Source: Fremontodendron californicum
Lineage: Eukaryota; Streptophyta; Magnoliopsida; Malvales; Malvaceae
Reading direction: 5' to 3'
Length of the DNA stretch: 64,000 nucleotides
NCBI GenBank assembly: GCA_030761205.1
Contig: JAULJL010000003.1
Span: 33,080,301 to 33,144,300, forward strand
Shown piece by piece: positions 55,043-64,000 of this stretch (position 1 is the stretch's first letter; the number at the start of each line of letters is the position of its first letter). Under the pieces are notes generated by a model. It saw only the letters and a list, made by a program, of their open reading frames with translations. It was not told the origin of the DNA and made no database searches. A program made the position numbers and the translations under genes.

Positions 55043-55690
55043 ATGGAAAGCACTTCGTCCCAGCGCATTAAAAAAATTTGTGTCTTTGGAGGTGCTTATC
55101 CAGGGAAAAATAACATATTCGCTGATGAAGCCATAAGAGTTGGAGTAATACTTGCCCAACAAAAGATCCACTTGATTTATGGAGGCGGTAGTACGGGATT
55201 AATGGGAGCAGTCGCTACAGCAGCACACGCCGGAGGAAGTCCAGTTCTAGGAATCGTGCCAAAACTATTCACAGATTTTTGTGGACCTACCGTGGGTAAG
55301 GAAATACAAGTCTGGAGTATCCCTGAACGGATAACAATCATGTACCATTCTGCCGATGCATTCATTGCCTTACCAGGAGGTCTGGGTACATTGGAAGAAA
55401 TAGCTTGCGTGGCTTCTTGGTCATCTTTGGTCACAAATAAGAAACCCATTGGTTTGCTTAATATTAATGGTTATTTTAGTAATTTACTTTCATATTTAGA
55501 TAATGCTGTGGATAATGGATTCATGTTTTCAGAGGCAAGGAGAACCATAATTTCTGCTACAACCATTGAAGATTTACTCAAAAAGCTACAAGCTTATGAG
55601 TGTTTATCTGCTACGGTTGTTTCGCAAACGCTCGGAAAAAGAAAAAGAGATATGGACGAGCAAGGAGTGGATTGCACTTTGTCTTTGTGA
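55043..55690 (+). CDS. LOG: LOG-like cytokinin riboside 5'-monophosphate phosphoribohydrolase inside a retrotransposon (215 aa)
   Basis: LOG enzymes release active cytokinin bases from cytokinin nucleotides in one step, acting in the cytosol and nucleus. This protein has the whole single-domain Rossmann-like fold (lysine-decarboxylase-like family, PF03641). It includes KKICVFGGAYPGK (residues 10-22), IYGGGSTGLMG (45-55), Arg96 and PGGLGTLEE (111-119). Arg96 lies 15 residues before the PGG, as in known LOGs, and Glu119 closes the PGGxGTxxE motif; both are implicated in catalysis. Differences from canonical plant LOGs: CVFCGS is CVFGGA, and Arg96 is followed by Ile instead of Lys. A basic KRKRD motif (199-203) near the C terminus resembles a nuclear signal. 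The length is normal. Plant LOG genes usually have several introns; this one has none, suggesting capture through RNA. The start was chosen at 55043; ATG 55001 is in frame upstream. Confidence 0.9.
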   Translation: MESTSSQRIKKICVFGGAYPGKNNIFADEAIRVGVILAQQKIHLIYGGGSTGLMGAVATAAHAGGSPVLGIVPKLFTDFCGPTVGKEIQVWSIPERITIMYHSADAFIALPGGLGTLEEIACVASWSSLVTNKKPIGLLNINGYFSNLLSYLDNAVDNGFMFSEARRTIISATTIEDLLKKLQAYECLSATVVSQTLGKRKRDMDEQGVDCTLSL

Positions 55691-56679
55691 CATTATCTAA
55701 CATTTTGCTTGTTGTGTCTCAGTTATAATAAGTGGTTAGCAACCTCTGCAGGTAATATCTCCTAAATTCTACCTTTAAAATTTGACATTGGGGACAATGT
55801 CATATTTTAGTAGGGGGTAAGGGACATATTTTGCTAAAAAAAAAAAAAAAATTTGTTGTGTTTTAAGACATTTAGAAGTATTCATTCTGAACAAGGTCTG
55901 AGTAAGGGAGACTTGAGACATACCTTGTCAGTTTGATTTAATCTTCTTCTTCAAAAAAACAAAAAAACAAAAAAAAACAAAAAAAAACAAAAAAAAAAAA
56001 AAAAAAGCATGTTTAGACTTAGTGTGTTTTTTTTTTAGTTACTTTCAATACAATGATGAGATATGAATTGCATAAGTCTAAAACAGATTTATTAGTGAGA
56101 AGATTTTCATGAGAATTGAGCTTGATGTCAACCTTTTTATGAGCCAATGTTAATATGATATGTTGATTGAGAAAGAAGCATGTTTAGACTTAATCTGACT
56201 TGTATAATCATCTTTGTGAGTTTTTGAGCCTATAATGATTGATGCATTATACAAATCAATCTAATTTCTTTCTTGAGTGCTCTTATGATTACATGATTCT
56301 CTAGAACTTGCTTTAAACCGTTTGAGACTATATTGATACATGTGACAACATGAATATGATAGAGGCATTAGGATTATAACCAGAGCCAAACAGCCATCCA
56401 TTATTAATGTTCTACGAGAACATCCCCACTAGTGAGCCAATTTGAGCCTACATTAAATATGATGTTTTATTGGTAACCACAACTTACACCTAGCCTAAAT
56501 ATGCTTATATCCTTACCCTTGTTCTAAAGATGAATTTTATATTTTGAGACATATTGCAAAAAAACAAGGGATATTTTTATTTGAAAATTTGGGTTAGAAA
56601 CAAAAAATAAGTGTGGGGGAAAGAAAAGAAAAGAAAAAGTCAAGAGAAAAAGAAAGGGATCATTGTCAAATACATTCCC

Positions 56680-56722
<43 letters not shown>

Positions 56723-57500
56723 CTCTTGAACTTCTAGAAAAAGATGTTACAAAGTTGGTTAGAATGATGCAAAGGCTCAACATGAATATTTAGCCTATGT
56801 TATTATGTGCTTTATAAGAGTTTTGAGAAGTTTTATTTGTATGATCTTATTATGTCTCTAAAATCTATGAACTCTTTGGAACCTTTGTGATATCTTTATC
56901 CTTTTGTTCTTTAACCACATTATAACCCTTTGGCCCCATTACAACCTTGAATAAAGACCTCTTGATTTATGAAGTTGTATGATCTAAATAGTGGAGAATA
57001 GGTGGACAAGCAAGCATATGGTAGAAGTGTTTTCATGAGATTGATTGAGTGTAAACACTTTACCACTACTTTAAAGAGTGAAAATCAAGAGAGTATCCCA
57101 TGTGAGAAGTTGAGATTAAGTTTGAATATACACTATTTTGATTGAAATATGTTATGTTATTATTGGCTTAACTCAAACTATTTACATTCAAGCAAGATTT
57201 TTTGTGAATTTCTTTAAGCTATTGATTAGTTTTTAAGACTTGTCCAATGATTATCTCTAATTTATATTGGAAGGATTAGTTATAATTATTATTTTTAGTT
57301 TTTCTTATGTCTTCAATGTTTGTGGGTATCGTCCTAGTAAACCCTCACGAGACTAAACTCGTCCACTAGGGACACCTAGGGGTTTAAAGGCTTGTGTCAC
57401 ATGCTAAGTGCCACCGTGATTTCCTACGAAAATGGATTAGATTAGATTTTCTTATTTTATTTTTATTGAGTCGTTGCTAGGGACTAGCAACAATCTAAGT
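55691..57500 (+). other. 3' untranslated region of the LOG element
   Basis: No gene is supported. Shortly after LOG, TTGGGGACAATGT followed by TAGTAGGGGGTAAGGG (about 55788-55824) resembles the conserved motif after the coding region of Athila elements and may be a secondary polypurine site. There is an A/C-rich run (about 55955-56006), GTGTGGGGGAAAGAAAAG (about 56612), and a poly-A run (about 56686-56718). GCATGTTTAGACTTA occurs twice (about 56007 and 56178). Confidence 0.65.
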
Positions 57501-57509
57501 ATGGGGGTG
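57501..57509 (+). promoter_or_regulatory. Polypurine tract of the LOG element
   Basis: ATGGGGGTG directly precedes the TGATAACTCG LTR start. The sequence before it, CAATCTAAGT, is usual for Athila-type tracts. Confidence 0.75.
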
Positions 57510-58995
57510 TGATAACTCGTATAATTATATAGTTTTTAGTTATGTTTTATTATTGTTTTGTGTCAAATACGAGTTATTATTGTTTAGTCTAATTGTGTTT
57601 ATGATCTTTTATATTTTTATGTAATTTGGTGTTTTTCACAAGTTTCTTTGAGTGATTTCAGATTACTAGAATTAAGGGCAAATCCAGTTCAGTTCCAGTT
57701 CCGACACCTTTTGCCATATCAGCTATATCTCGAGTTTCACTAAAGCAATAAGGCTGAACTTTGTATCCCTGCAAAGCTAAGAGGCATATCTATCTTTTTC
57801 ATGTTTTACACTTCTTGAAAAGGAGTCGTTTTCCCTAGCGAAATCGACCATCAAGTTGGCTGATGTGCAATGACGTCTGTTCTGCACCGTTTTGGTATTT
57901 TGACCATATCTCCCGATCCACGTGCGCAAATGATCTGATTCCAACGGCTATGGATCCGTAACTGATAGGGGTATATTTTTCTAGAAGACCATTTTATCAG
58001 ATCGAGCCTCCAACATTGACAAAATCGACCATCAAGCTGGCTGATCAGAATTGTCATACAATATGACGAAAATTGTTAGAAAAATGCACCCACCTATTAT
58101 ACCTACCTTTGAAATTTGTAAAGCTTGTCTCTTGTCATTTAGCCCTCCAAAATGTGTATAAATAGAGGGCCTTGGATGAGTATTGGGAGACATTTGATAC
58201 ATTGGTAGGATAGCCATTGTAATAAAATTCTCTAAGTTTTCTTTTTCTTTCCTTTCTCTAGTTTTCTTTTTCTTCTTACATTTCTTTTCATTTTATTCAT
58301 ATCTAGTATGTGTTTCTAATCATATTGTTGAGGTGATGAGGTGAAGCTTTTGGTAAATGCTAAGGTTAGTCTCTTAAACATGAGCTAAAATGAATCATCA
58401 TTTATAAACACTAGTATAGATAATATTTTCTTTTGGTTTAAAATCATACTTGCAAAGTAGAGATCTTGATTCGTTATTGACAAGGAAAATGGCACAGTAA
58501 ATGCTTGGTTTCATAACCTTGATTTGTTGTAGACATATACCTTGGCATAAGGAATGCTTGGACTCTTTTTATGAGTTTTGAGGACACCAAATGAACATAA
58601 TATCATATGCTATGGACGTTGGACAATTTGGACTGAATTGTTAAACCTTCCGATTGGAACCTCCTTTATGTGTGGATTTCAATTGTGTAATAAAACAAGA
58701 TTAATCTTAGCATAACACCAAGAGTGGATTCTCTAACCTCAACATCCTTTCTTATTGTTTTTTTTATATCTTGTTTAATTGTTTTTATGTTATTTTGTTA
58801 ATTTTGTTCTCTAATATCTTGTTTACTTTCTTTGTTATTGATTCCCTAATATCTTGTTTATTTTCTTTTTCATATATATTTATAAACTTATACTTACTAA
58901 TACGCTTCCCTGTGGTTCGACCTCGGACACCCGAGAATTTATTACTTGAACATAACCTGCACTTGGGTTTACAACTCTTAATTGAGTCTCCATCA
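57510..58995 (+). repeat. 3' LTR of the LOG element
   Basis: It is the same length as the 5' LTR (1486 bp) and almost identical to it. It has a TATA box at 58157-58164 and the 24-bp direct repeat at 57841-57864 and 58022-58045. It ends in CTCCATCA, followed by the ATTAC duplication. Confidence 0.95.
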
Positions 58996-59000
58996 ATTAC
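58996..59000. other. Target-site duplication (right), LOG element
   Basis: ATTAC is identical to 49413-49417. It is followed by CATCCATTTTTTGC, continuing the family B leader. Confidence 0.95.
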
Positions 59001-59955
59001 CATCCATTTTTTGCAAAAAACGAGATCAATAATACAACCAAAATGTACATGCTCTATTCACACATGTATGAAATGTGCAACATGCAAAATGCTTAAAAAA
59101 GATTTTTTTTTTATTTTAAAAACAGCTAATGAACATCTGCCCCAGCAATATCTGCTTATTTAGGCATCACGATGCCTTCAAGGCGGAGTATCACATTTAT
59201 TACGGGCGATGTACGTACATCGTTGCCCGATCTACCACACTTATTCGGAGTGTAAAACAGGTAACAAAAAGTTTAGAAATGTCCTTCCCATGTGTTCCTA
59301 TTTTCGGTATATCTAACGGAAATTCGGGATGGCTTCGCCTAGGTTCAATATATGAAGGTGAATCGGTTCTAAGGCCCCGAATTGTTCCTCACTGTCGCCG
59401 GTGAAGGCTAGTAAGGTACCCCGTTAAAAGCGGGTTCAATTCGTTAGAGTATATTTTCCTATGCCCGTACGGAGGATTATCACGAAGGCATTAGGTACTT
59501 TATACTCCAAAAGTGTTTCACTAGCCCATACGGAGGATCAATCACGAAGGCTTAGTTACTTTACTTCCACTTAAAAGGACGGAACCCGGGTAGAGGATTT
59601 ATGTTATGCAAATGCACGTGTAGTGTGTGTGGAGAAACAAAACAAACCTGTCACCACCTATTCTACAAACCTTATTCTAAATGTCCTAACAATTAAAACA
59701 TTCAAGAATAGTGTAACGCATTAACCGACAAGCAATTATAATATACAACCTAAATAACTAGAGAACAATAATAAAATGCATGCACATGAGAATGAACATT
59801 TTTAAAAACATTTTATTATTTTCAAAATTCTCTTTATTAGAAAAATGTAGGAATTAAAATTAAATACCAATTAAACCAACCAAAACCGAGACTTTGATAA
59901 CACACGACTATTTCTAGGCCTGACTCTCTAATATTCCCCAGCGGAGTCGCCAAGC
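59001..59955 (-). other. Family B leader, LTR-proximal part
   Basis: It continues the leader interrupted at 49417 and is nearly identical to 37721-38672. It includes the palindromic hairpin at 59203-59229 and the primer site. Short open frames are shared by both copies without a recognisable domain; no gene is called. Confidence 0.8.
59935..59952 (-). promoter_or_regulatory. Primer-binding site, tRNA-Arg(ACG), of family B
   Basis: TCCCCAGCGGAGTCGCCA on the plus strand equals 15 nt of the plant tRNA-Arg(ACG) 3' end plus CCA, so the minus strand is the binding site. It is three bases from the LTR. Ogre elements are known to use a tRNA-Arg primer. Confidence 0.85.
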
Positions 59956-62900
59956 TGTCGCAACCTAAAAAATAACGAGTCTCATCGCAAGACTTTATTA
60001 TTCGTTAGGCGTGACATTTAAAAAAAAAATCGAGGAAAAGTCGACTTAATTCCTCTAGAAAAATTAAGGTTTTGAAAATGACCTTAAAAAAGACATGGAG
60101 TCGCCACCAATCTTTTTTAGCTAGGTGTGATCGGCCACCTATTAAAACCAGTTTTATAAATATTTTAAAAATTAATTAAAACATTTTAAAAACCAATTTC
60201 AAGTCTGCGTTTTAAAACCAAAGAAATCAAAGAAGCGGGTTCGGGAGTCGGTTACGTGCGGGGAAGGATTAGCACCCCCACAACGCCCGTATAAATCGGT
60301 ACCTTATTAATCGTGTATTATCTCAAGTCTCGGTAAAGATTGGTTTTAAATTTAGTATTTCAAGTTAATCCCCAATTTAAAGAAAAATAATTCAATTTTT
60401 ATTTGAAAATGATTCGGAATTTATAAATTCAAAATTTTCCTATATTCCCCAACAAACGTGGCAAAATATAGAAATTTTTATTAGTTTTGAAAAACTTTCC
60501 GAATCATTCTCTTTTTTTTTTTTTGAAAGAAAGATATTCCTTTATTAATGATAATTGATGATATTCCCTCCAGCAAACCCGGTAGAGAACTCATGAATTA
60601 TTTTAACTCGGGAATATCTTTATTTTTTATTGAAAAATCATTATCCTTTTGAAAACATTTTAAAAGATATGAATATGTATATGCATGACATAAATAAAAT
60701 GACATAGCAAAATCTAAATAATATAATGCAACCTAAATGACATTGCAAACATGAATGATATGGCATATAATTTAAATGACATGGAATAAAATAATGCTAT
60801 CATATAATATGCATGAAAATAAAAATGCAATGCATGAAATGTATTTTTTTCCTTTAATTAAGGAAATCCGTATATCTAAAAAGATATCCGGCTACCTTAG
60901 GAAAATATGTCAAATTAAATATTCTAAAACCAAAATACTTTGTGATTGTTTGAAAACAATTTTGAAAAGCTTGAATTAACAATAAAAACTGGGCTAAAAT
61001 TTTTTAAATGGCTCTAATTTCCTAAGTTTAAAAAAATCCGGACTTGACTACCCTTAGCCCGGGACTTGAAAAACCATTTTTAGAGTTTAAAAGGCTTAGA
61101 AATCACCCTAAGTCAGTAGCTAACCCTCCTAATCAGCCCACTCTAAGTAGATTAACCAAAACAGAGAATTGGTTTTTCTTTAAATTCAATTCTGACTCCA
61201 CTGTCCAGTTTTAATCCACGATTTTTTACCCTATTTTTAAAAATTCCAAAAATTCTGAAAAAATTATTGGAGACTCAGGACATGTAAAAACACACGGAAA
61301 AAAATTGACTTAATTTTCTGATCAAAGATGAATTCCCAGAAAAACCAGAGATGTACGAGTTTTTGGAGGAGAAAAAACTGCTTTGTTTTTCTTTAAAATC
61401 AATTCTGACTCCACTGTCCAGTTTTAATCCACGATTTTTTACCCTATTTTTAAAAATTCCAAAAATTCTGAAAAAATTGTTGGAGACTCAGGACATGTAA
61501 AAATACACGGAAAAAAATCGACTTAATTTTTTGATCAAAGATGAATTCCCAGAAAAATCGGAGATGTACGAGTTTTGGGTGGAAAAAAAAAAACTGCTTT
61601 GCCAACACATTTTTTTTGTCTTTGATAAAATCATTTAAAAATCAAAATAAAAATATTTGAAACTCATAGAATGACTTGAAAACAGTAGCTAGGACTTTTT
61701 GAAAGTTAGATAAAAATTGGCTAAGTAAAAAAATCACAAAGGTAGAATAATCAATTTGACAAACTTAATTTTCCACAAGTGTGCTCAAGAGAGCATGACT
61801 TTGAACCATTAATTGGCTCAAGTCATTATTCAAGTGGCATGAACATGAAATGTATGAAACAATGCAGCAAACATAATGCATGAAATGCATGGATCTAAAC
61901 CTAAATGTAAGGAAAATGCATGACATAAATAATATGGCCTAGACCTAACATGAACTTGCATGGCATTTAATGTAACCTAGACCTAAGACATGCATGGCAT
62001 TTTCACAAACACAAGGCATGCTTAATTCAAAAATCCAACCAAATATCATGCAAATGCAAAAACCTAACAACTAGCATGACAAAAAATACAACACACAATG
62101 CAAAACACATGGAGTAGCCAAATGGCCCCAAGCTCCAACAAGCATGGCATTTTCACAAACACTTGGTATGCTAGCATGAAAAACTAAGTCATAACACAAA
62201 AATCACACAAGCATTTTCACAAACACCTAATATACCAAATCTAAAACATGCTCACTAAGATATAAAACAAGAATCATGCAAAGAATCACACAAGCATTTT
62301 CACAAACACTTAATATGCTAACTCTAAAACATGCTCAAATTTAAACAACATGAAAACAGAAAATTAAAAATGCAAAAACATGATATCTAAGACATAAATG
62401 GCAACAAACAAAGCAACCAAATTAAATATAACTTAAGAACATGAAATAACATAACACTTAAAACATCAAAAACAAAGAAAATAGCATAAACAATATGGTA
62501 AAATGAATTGAAACAACAACTTAAAATAAATAATGTAGGCCATTTGGCCATGGTGAGTTTATTGTAAAAACAAAATGTAAAAAAAATATACTTAAGAAAG
62601 GAAATGAAGGAAGAACAAGAAACATTATTTTAAAATGAAAACTCACCAAGTAGAGATTAAAATAGCAAAAAACAAGAATAGAAAATGAAAGTGCAAGAGT
62701 TGGTGCTCAAGAGCAACCTCAAGAAGCTAATATTTCAAGCTTTTCTCTTCAAACTTTCCTTTTTTTCTAAACTTTTCTTTTTTTGCTCTCAACCAAGAAG
62801 ATAAAAACTAAGAAAAACTAAGAGAAATCAGCCAAAATGGAAAAGAAGAAACCAAAATCTGCCTCCCCCCCTTAGGGCTAGCCTTAATGCATGGTTATAT

Positions 62901-64000
62901 AGCCTCCAAGATGTTGTCATTTTTGTGTAACCTAATTTCCATCAAATGGCCAATAATTCAAGATGAAAAGTCATGAAATTACCACCTTTAGATTAGCATC
63001 TCAGCCCTCTCAAATTACAGCTATGCAAAAATAATGTTGACATCTTTCTTAACCTATGTGGTTTAATCACCATGGCTTGATCAAAGAGAATGGTTAACTA
63101 ACTCTTGATTTTTAACCACTTGATTAAAAAAAAAAATTAGAAGCTTCCTCCTTTCTTTGGGCTTGGGCATGCCAGCACTTCTCTTTTCCAGCCCAACTCT
63201 GATTTTTTTGAAGGGCCAAAAAAGCCCTTTTCGGTTGCTTGGGTGAAATGACCATTTTGCCCCCCGGATGCAAATAAATATCAAACGGACTCCAAATTCA
63301 ATTTTTCTTTTTTTAATACTTCCAAAATAATAAAAATATTGAGTTCTGGAAGTTTTCAAAATTATCCGAGTCCGTTTGCTATTTATTTGGATTTTTTCTT
63401 CCCAAAAATGCCCTTTTATGCCCCTACATTTTACCATTTTTTAAACGAGCTCCAAATCAAGATTTTTCTTCACCAATCTCTTCAAAATAATTAAAAAGTG
63501 TGATCTGGAAGTTTTCATAATTTTTGGAGCTCATTTGGTATTTTTTTGGGATTTATCGGCTTGAATTACTGCATAGGAGGCCCGGGATTTGGCCATTTTG
63601 CAAACGAACTCGGAATCAAGATTTTCTTTCGCCAATCTCTTCCAAATAATTTAAAAATGAGATTTGCAAAATTTCAGAATTTTTGGAGTCCATTTGCTAT
63701 TTTTCCGGGATTTATCTTTTTGAATTACTGCATAAGAAGCCCGGGATTTGGCCACTTTGCAAACGAACTCGGAATCAAGATTTTCTTTCTCCAATCTCTT
63801 TCAAATGATTTAAGAATGAGATTGACAAATTTTCCATAATTTTCGGAGTCCATTTGCTATTTTTCCCAAATTTTTCCAATTTTACCCTTTAACCTCCGAA
63901 ACCCGGTTTTGCTCAAAACAAGTCCGATTTTCAGATTTTCTTCAATCTGAGCCTTGGGCCATCCTTTTTAATCATTCCTCATCCATTGGGGGCTTTGGTC
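59956..64000 (-). repeat. 5' LTR of family B, running off the window
   Basis: It begins TGTCGCAACC and is about 99.7 percent identical by eye to 38673-42720. It includes the donor-like ACTCAC (62641-62646) and the TATA box (62895-62901). About 0.5 kb of U3 should lie beyond the right edge. Confidence 0.93.

Larger units (their letters stand above)
49418..58995 (+). mobile_element. Young non-autonomous Athila-lineage retrotransposon carrying a LOG-like gene
   Basis: A complete 9578-bp element: 1486-bp LTRs with TG...CA ends, a perfect ATTAC target duplication, a tRNA-Asp primer site, a repeat-bearing leader, an open gag-protease frame fused to the integrase C terminus, a 178-codon ORF, a LOG-like ORF, a 3' region with Athila-like TTGGGGACAATGT, and a polypurine tract. 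The gag and protease are Athila-type. RT, RNase H and the integrase core are absent. All three coding frames are open, in contrast to the surrounding decayed elements. Retroposition would need enzymes from an autonomous Athila relative. Confidence 0.94.
38673..64000 (-). mobile_element. Family B: gag-only Tat/Ogre-related element in tandem array, interrupted by the LOG element
   Basis: Read in reverse: 5' LTR (59956 to beyond the window), primer site, leader, gag, long 3' region, polypurine tract and 3' LTR (38673-43242). No protease, RT or integrase is present. The two LTRs differ by only about a dozen substitutions over the roughly 4 kb that can be compared, so it is young. The left LTR is flanked by polypurine-side sequence on the right and by primer-site and leader sequence on the left. 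This is the signature of LTR-sharing tandem units. Without the 9.58-kb nested insertion one unit would be about 16 kb. Confidence 0.85.

Noticed and set aside
56686..56718. Poly-A run as the tail of the captured LOG mRNA
   Set aside because: It is about 1 kb past the LOG stop, after Athila-like TTGGGGACAATGT sequence. It is more likely simple repeat of the element's own 3' region.

Overview
This window is plant nuclear DNA, almost certainly from a eudicot, and consists of nested and tandem LTR retrotransposons. No ordinary single-copy host gene is visible. The evidence is Ty3/gypsy polyproteins of the Tat/Ogre and Athila lineages, primer-binding sites complementary to plant tRNA-Arg(ACG) and tRNA-Asp(GTC), and a CACTA transposase remnant. 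The species cannot be named from the sequence.

Layout. (1) 1-15132 (+): element 1, a decayed Tat/Ogre element cut by the window's left edge. It has leader, gag, protease, a 224-bp intron, RT, two RNase H domains, an integrase lacking its core, a repeat-rich 3' region, and a 4.84-kb 3' LTR (10294-15132). (2) 15133-16220: a remnant of a CACTA (En/Spm) transposon that hosts the insertions. (3) 16221-37636 (-): element 2, a fuller relative of element 1. It has a 3' LTR, integrase with D,D35E, dual RNase H, RT, intron, protease, gag, a decayed DUF7745-like ORF1, a leader with a deleted primer site, and a truncated 5' LTR. (4) 37637 to the right edge (-): a tandem array of a related gag-only family (family B). 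A leader fragment is followed by an LTR (38673-43242), an internal region with an intact 471-codon gag (47366-48781), and a second LTR (from 59956).

(5) Inside the B leader sits a young Athila-lineage derivative (49418-58995, + strand). It has two 1486-bp LTRs differing by about two substitutions and two single-base indels, and a perfect 5-bp target duplication (ATTAC). The empty site survives in the tandem copy at about 37717. This element has lost RT, RNase H and the integrase core by an in-frame deletion. It keeps an open gag-protease-integrase-tail ORF (912 codons). Where Athila elements may carry an env-like gene, it has two further intact ORFs: a 178-codon Cys-rich protein of unknown function, and an intronless homologue of LONELY GUY (LOG), the cytokinin-activating phosphoribohydrolase. 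The LOG ORF keeps the PGGxGTxxE motif and the paired Arg. Polypyrimidine-AG acceptor-like sites lie just upstream of both downstream ORFs.

How it fits together. Element 2 landed inside the CACTA remnant, and element 1 abuts its other side. The B array formed later by LTR recombination, and the LOG-bearing element inserted last. Elements 1 and 2 are broken by stops and frameshifts. B and the LOG element look non-autonomous but recent and potentially mobilisable by Tat/Ogre and Athila relatives elsewhere. The LOG-carrying retrotransposon is the main discovery candidate.
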